Source of the DNA: Candidatus Krumholzibacteriia bacterium
GTDB lineage: Bacteria; Krumholzibacteriota; Krumholzibacteriia; Krumholzibacteriales; Krumholzibacteriaceae
Reading direction: 5' to 3'
NCBI GenBank assembly: GCA_028706585.1
Contig: JAQTVX010000078.1
Span: 1 to 8,333 of the forward strand
DNA: 8,333 nt
Shown: piece after piece, positions 6,476 through 8,333 of the stretch
How positions within the stretch are numbered: the first letter of the stretch is position 1
How the letters are laid out: each line of letters opens with the position of its first letter
The notes under the pieces: model-generated
The model's input: the letters and a program-made list of their open reading frames with translations, nothing else
What the model was told of the DNA's origin: nothing
The model's database searches: none
Made by a program: the position numbers and the translations under genes

Positions 6476-8333
6476 TTGAAAAAGGATGCGCGCCCGGCCA
6501 TTCACTCGCAGGGAATAGAGTTCCTCGAGCGTCTCGAATCGACTGCTCCATGGCGTCGTGCTCTGGCGCTCGCCGCCGTTCTCATCGTCGTGCTGTGCGC
6601 CCTCATGAGCGATATCGTATTTCAGGGCAAGATATTTGACGCTCCGGATTCACAGGCCCCGGTCCACTTCGCCACGGTCGGCGAAAAGGCGCTCGCTCAG
6701 GGCACGTATCCTCTCTGGAATCCGTACATATTCTGCGGAATGCCGAGTTACGCGAGCCTCGCGTTCACCCCATACGTATATCCGCTTTCATTCGTCACAC
6801 ACGTGCTCCGGCAATACCTCCATTTCCCCGAGATGACGTGGCTTCTCATCCATTACCTCATGGCTGGCATAGGCGTGTACCTGCTCGCCCGTTCCCTGGG
6901 CGCGCGCTCTTCCCTCTCGATACTTGCAGGCATGAGCTTCATGATAATGCCCAACTATGTAGCGATCGGCTCGTATGGCCACGGCTCGCAGGCCTGCTCG
7001 ATCGCTTACATGCCGTTCGCACTGCTTTTCGCGCGGTACATTATGGAAGGGCGCCGGCGCCTGGCAGCGGCATCGTGCCTAGCGATCGTGCTGGGCTTCC
7101 AGATGCTTCGCGGGCACGTCCAGATCGCCTACTATACCTATCTTCTCATAGGGTTGCTCTTCATATTCGAATCTGTGCATCTGCTTCGAGCCGGAAAGCC
7201 GCTTGCCGTTGCGAAGAATTTCGTCTTCCTCGCCGCGGCGTCGATAGTCGCGGTCGGGATCGCCTCGGTGCTCATACTGCCGGTCAAGGCATACGCCGCG
7301 CACTCGATCAGGGGAGGCGGTGGCGCCGGGGGGCTCGATTACGGCTACGCGACGGGTTGGAGCCTCCACCCGAAGGAAATGCTCACGTTTGTTTTTCCTT
7401 GGGCATTCGGCTACGGATATCCGACGTACTGGGGAGCGATGCCGTTCACGAACTATCCGAATTACCTCGGCATCGTGACCGTCGCCTTCGCCCTCTTTGG
7501 GGTATTTTTCCTGCGGAATCGCTGGAAATGGTTCCTGGTCGCGGCGGCGCTGTTCGCGACCGTGCTCAGCTTCGGAAAGTACTTTCCGCTCCTGTACGGA
7601 CCCATGTTCAAGTTGCTTCCGTACTTCAACAAGTTCAGGGTGCCGGTCATGGCGCTCATCATCCAGCAGCTCGCCGTCGTCACGCTCATGGCGCTCGGGA
7701 TAGAGGAGTTCCTCGCGCGGCGCGAGACAGGACGGCTTCCGCGCTGGCTCGAGCCCAAGAAGATGAAGTGGATTCTAATGGCGACGGCCATCGCATTCAT
7801 TCTCGTTGTGCTCGCAAGCGGCGGCATCAAGGATGGTATCGTCGGCAGCGCCGCGGTGCAGAAGGGGGCGCAGGGTGCCGCCGATCTGGCAGCGGCGGGG
7901 TTCGTCGCGAACCTGCTGAAAACGATCGCGGTCGTTTTCGTTGTGTTTCTCATTGTGTTTCTGGCGGTATCGCGCCGGTTGCTGGCGAATACGGTCGTTC
8001 TCGCGCTGGCGCTCATCGCTGCCGTCGATCTGTTCGCGGAGAACAGGAATATTCTGCATCCAGAAAAGGGTTGGCCGGGCGCGCCGGCGATCATCGCGGA
8101 TGCCTCCGCTCGCGACGATATCCTGAAGAGCAACGAGGTAATGAAATTCTTCGCGAGCGACACGTCGTACTTCCGTGTCTTTCCCGTTCCCAAATCCCAG
8201 ATGGGGAACTGGGGCGTGAGCTCGCCGCTATTCAGCGATAACAGTTTCATGAGCTTCGGCGTCTTCTCGGTCGGCGGTTACCATGCCGCAAAGCTCAAGG
8301 AATACCAGGATGTCATGGATGCGATGTTCGACG
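6476..8333 (+). CDS. YfhO-family multi-pass membrane protein (GT-C-like), 3'-partial
   Basis: The frame is open without a stop from TTG 6476 to the end of the window. 619 residues are visible out of roughly 800-900 expected. After a short charged N-terminus comes a first helix at about 28-46. The extracytoplasmic loop then carries D58-S-Q60, G-T-YPLWNP (76-83) and GMP (88-90), the signature loop of the YfhO family. RGHVQIAYY (212-220) matches the family's G-H-x-Q motif, and FRVP at 387-390 follows a run of further helices. Roughly ten to twelve helices reach to about residue 510. A soluble stretch begins near 520 with YFRVFPV near 565. In Bacillus and Listeria, YfhO-type proteins are the GT-C enzymes that pass a sugar from undecaprenyl phosphate to an extracellular acceptor such as lipoteichoic acid. 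Here the acceptor is unknown. The gene probably shares transcripts with the upstream glycosyltransferase operon. Family call is firm; the role is inferred. Confidence 0.88.
   Translation, partial: MKKDARPAIHSQGIEFLERLESTAPWRRALALAAVLIVVLCALMSDIVFQGKIFDAPDSQAPVHFATVGEKALAQGTYPLWNPYIFCGMPSYASLAFTPYVYPLSFVTHVLRQYLHFPEMTWLLIHYLMAGIGVYLLARSLGARSSLSILAGMSFMIMPNYVAIGSYGHGSQACSIAYMPFALLFARYIMEGRRRLAAASCLAIVLGFQMLRGHVQIAYYTYLLIGLLFIFESVHLLRAGKPLAVAKNFVFLAAASIVAVGIASVLILPVKAYAAHSIRGGGGAGGLDYGYATGWSLHPKEMLTFVFPWAFGYGYPTYWGAMPFTNYPNYLGIVTVAFALFGVFFLRNRWKWFLVAAALFATVLSFGKYFPLLYGPMFKLLPYFNKFRVPVMALIIQQLAVVTLMALGIEEFLARRETGRLPRWLEPKKMKWILMATAIAFILVVLASGGIKDGIVGSAAVQKGAQGAADLAAAGFVANLLKTIAVVFVVFLIVFLAVSRRLLANTVVLALALIAAVDLFAENRNILHPEKGWPGAPAIIADASARDDILKSNEVMKFFASDTSYFRVFPVPKSQMGNWGVSSPLFSDNSFMSFGVFSVGGYHAAKLKEYQDVMDAMFD

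Noticed and set aside
6838..8241. 467-codon plus-strand open frame in another reading frame
   Set aside because: It overlaps the YfhO-family gene throughout. Its product is Arg/His/Ala-rich with no membrane pattern, whereas the frame from 6476 gives a clear multi-pass protein with family motifs.

Overview
The window is a densely packed, all-plus-strand block of six genes for building or transferring sugars on lipid-linked carriers. It reads as the interior of a cell-surface polysaccharide or protein-glycosylation locus. Both end genes run off the window: the first lacks its N-terminus and the last lacks its C-terminus. GC content looks moderately high. A DUF2723-family membrane protein with C-terminal TPRs alongside a YfhO-family membrane protein suggests an uncultured bacterium of the FCB-like or candidate-phylum type. 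That placement is an inference from gene content and is weak. No rRNA, tRNA, mobile element or CRISPR array was seen.

Layout: 1-2445 is a DUF2723 multi-pass membrane protein with a soluble C-terminal region and about four TPR repeats. It overlaps by ATGA with an NAD-dependent sugar-nucleotide epimerase (2442-3419). That gene overlaps by 8 nt with a GtrB/DPM1-like GT2 glycosyltransferase with two C-terminal membrane helices (3412-4353). This in turn overlaps by 8 nt with a GT4-type glycosyltransferase (4346-5503). After 6 nt comes a rhamnosyltransferase-like GT2 enzyme (5510-6394). The only real gap (6395-6475, 81 nt) carries a weak promoter candidate and a strong Shine-Dalgarno sequence. It precedes a YfhO-family membrane protein that starts at TTG 6476 and is still open at 8333.

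How the genes may work together (inference): the epimerase supplies a nucleotide sugar. The GtrB-like enzyme loads a sugar onto a polyprenyl phosphate. The GT4 and GT2 enzymes extend a glycan on the cytoplasmic face. The DUF2723 and YfhO proteins, both predicted GT-C-like, transfer lipid-linked sugar outside the membrane. The pairing of a polyprenyl-phosphate GT2 with YfhO recalls the CsbB/GtcA/YfhO glycosylation system of Bacillus, but no flippase is visible here.

The most unusual direct observation is an abrupt change in base composition and codon choice inside the first gene. The 5' part (to about 1070) is G-rich, C-poor and favours TTT, TTG and GTG/GTT codons. From about 1075 onward it switches to the CTC/TTC/GTC-rich style of the rest of the window, without any break in the protein.
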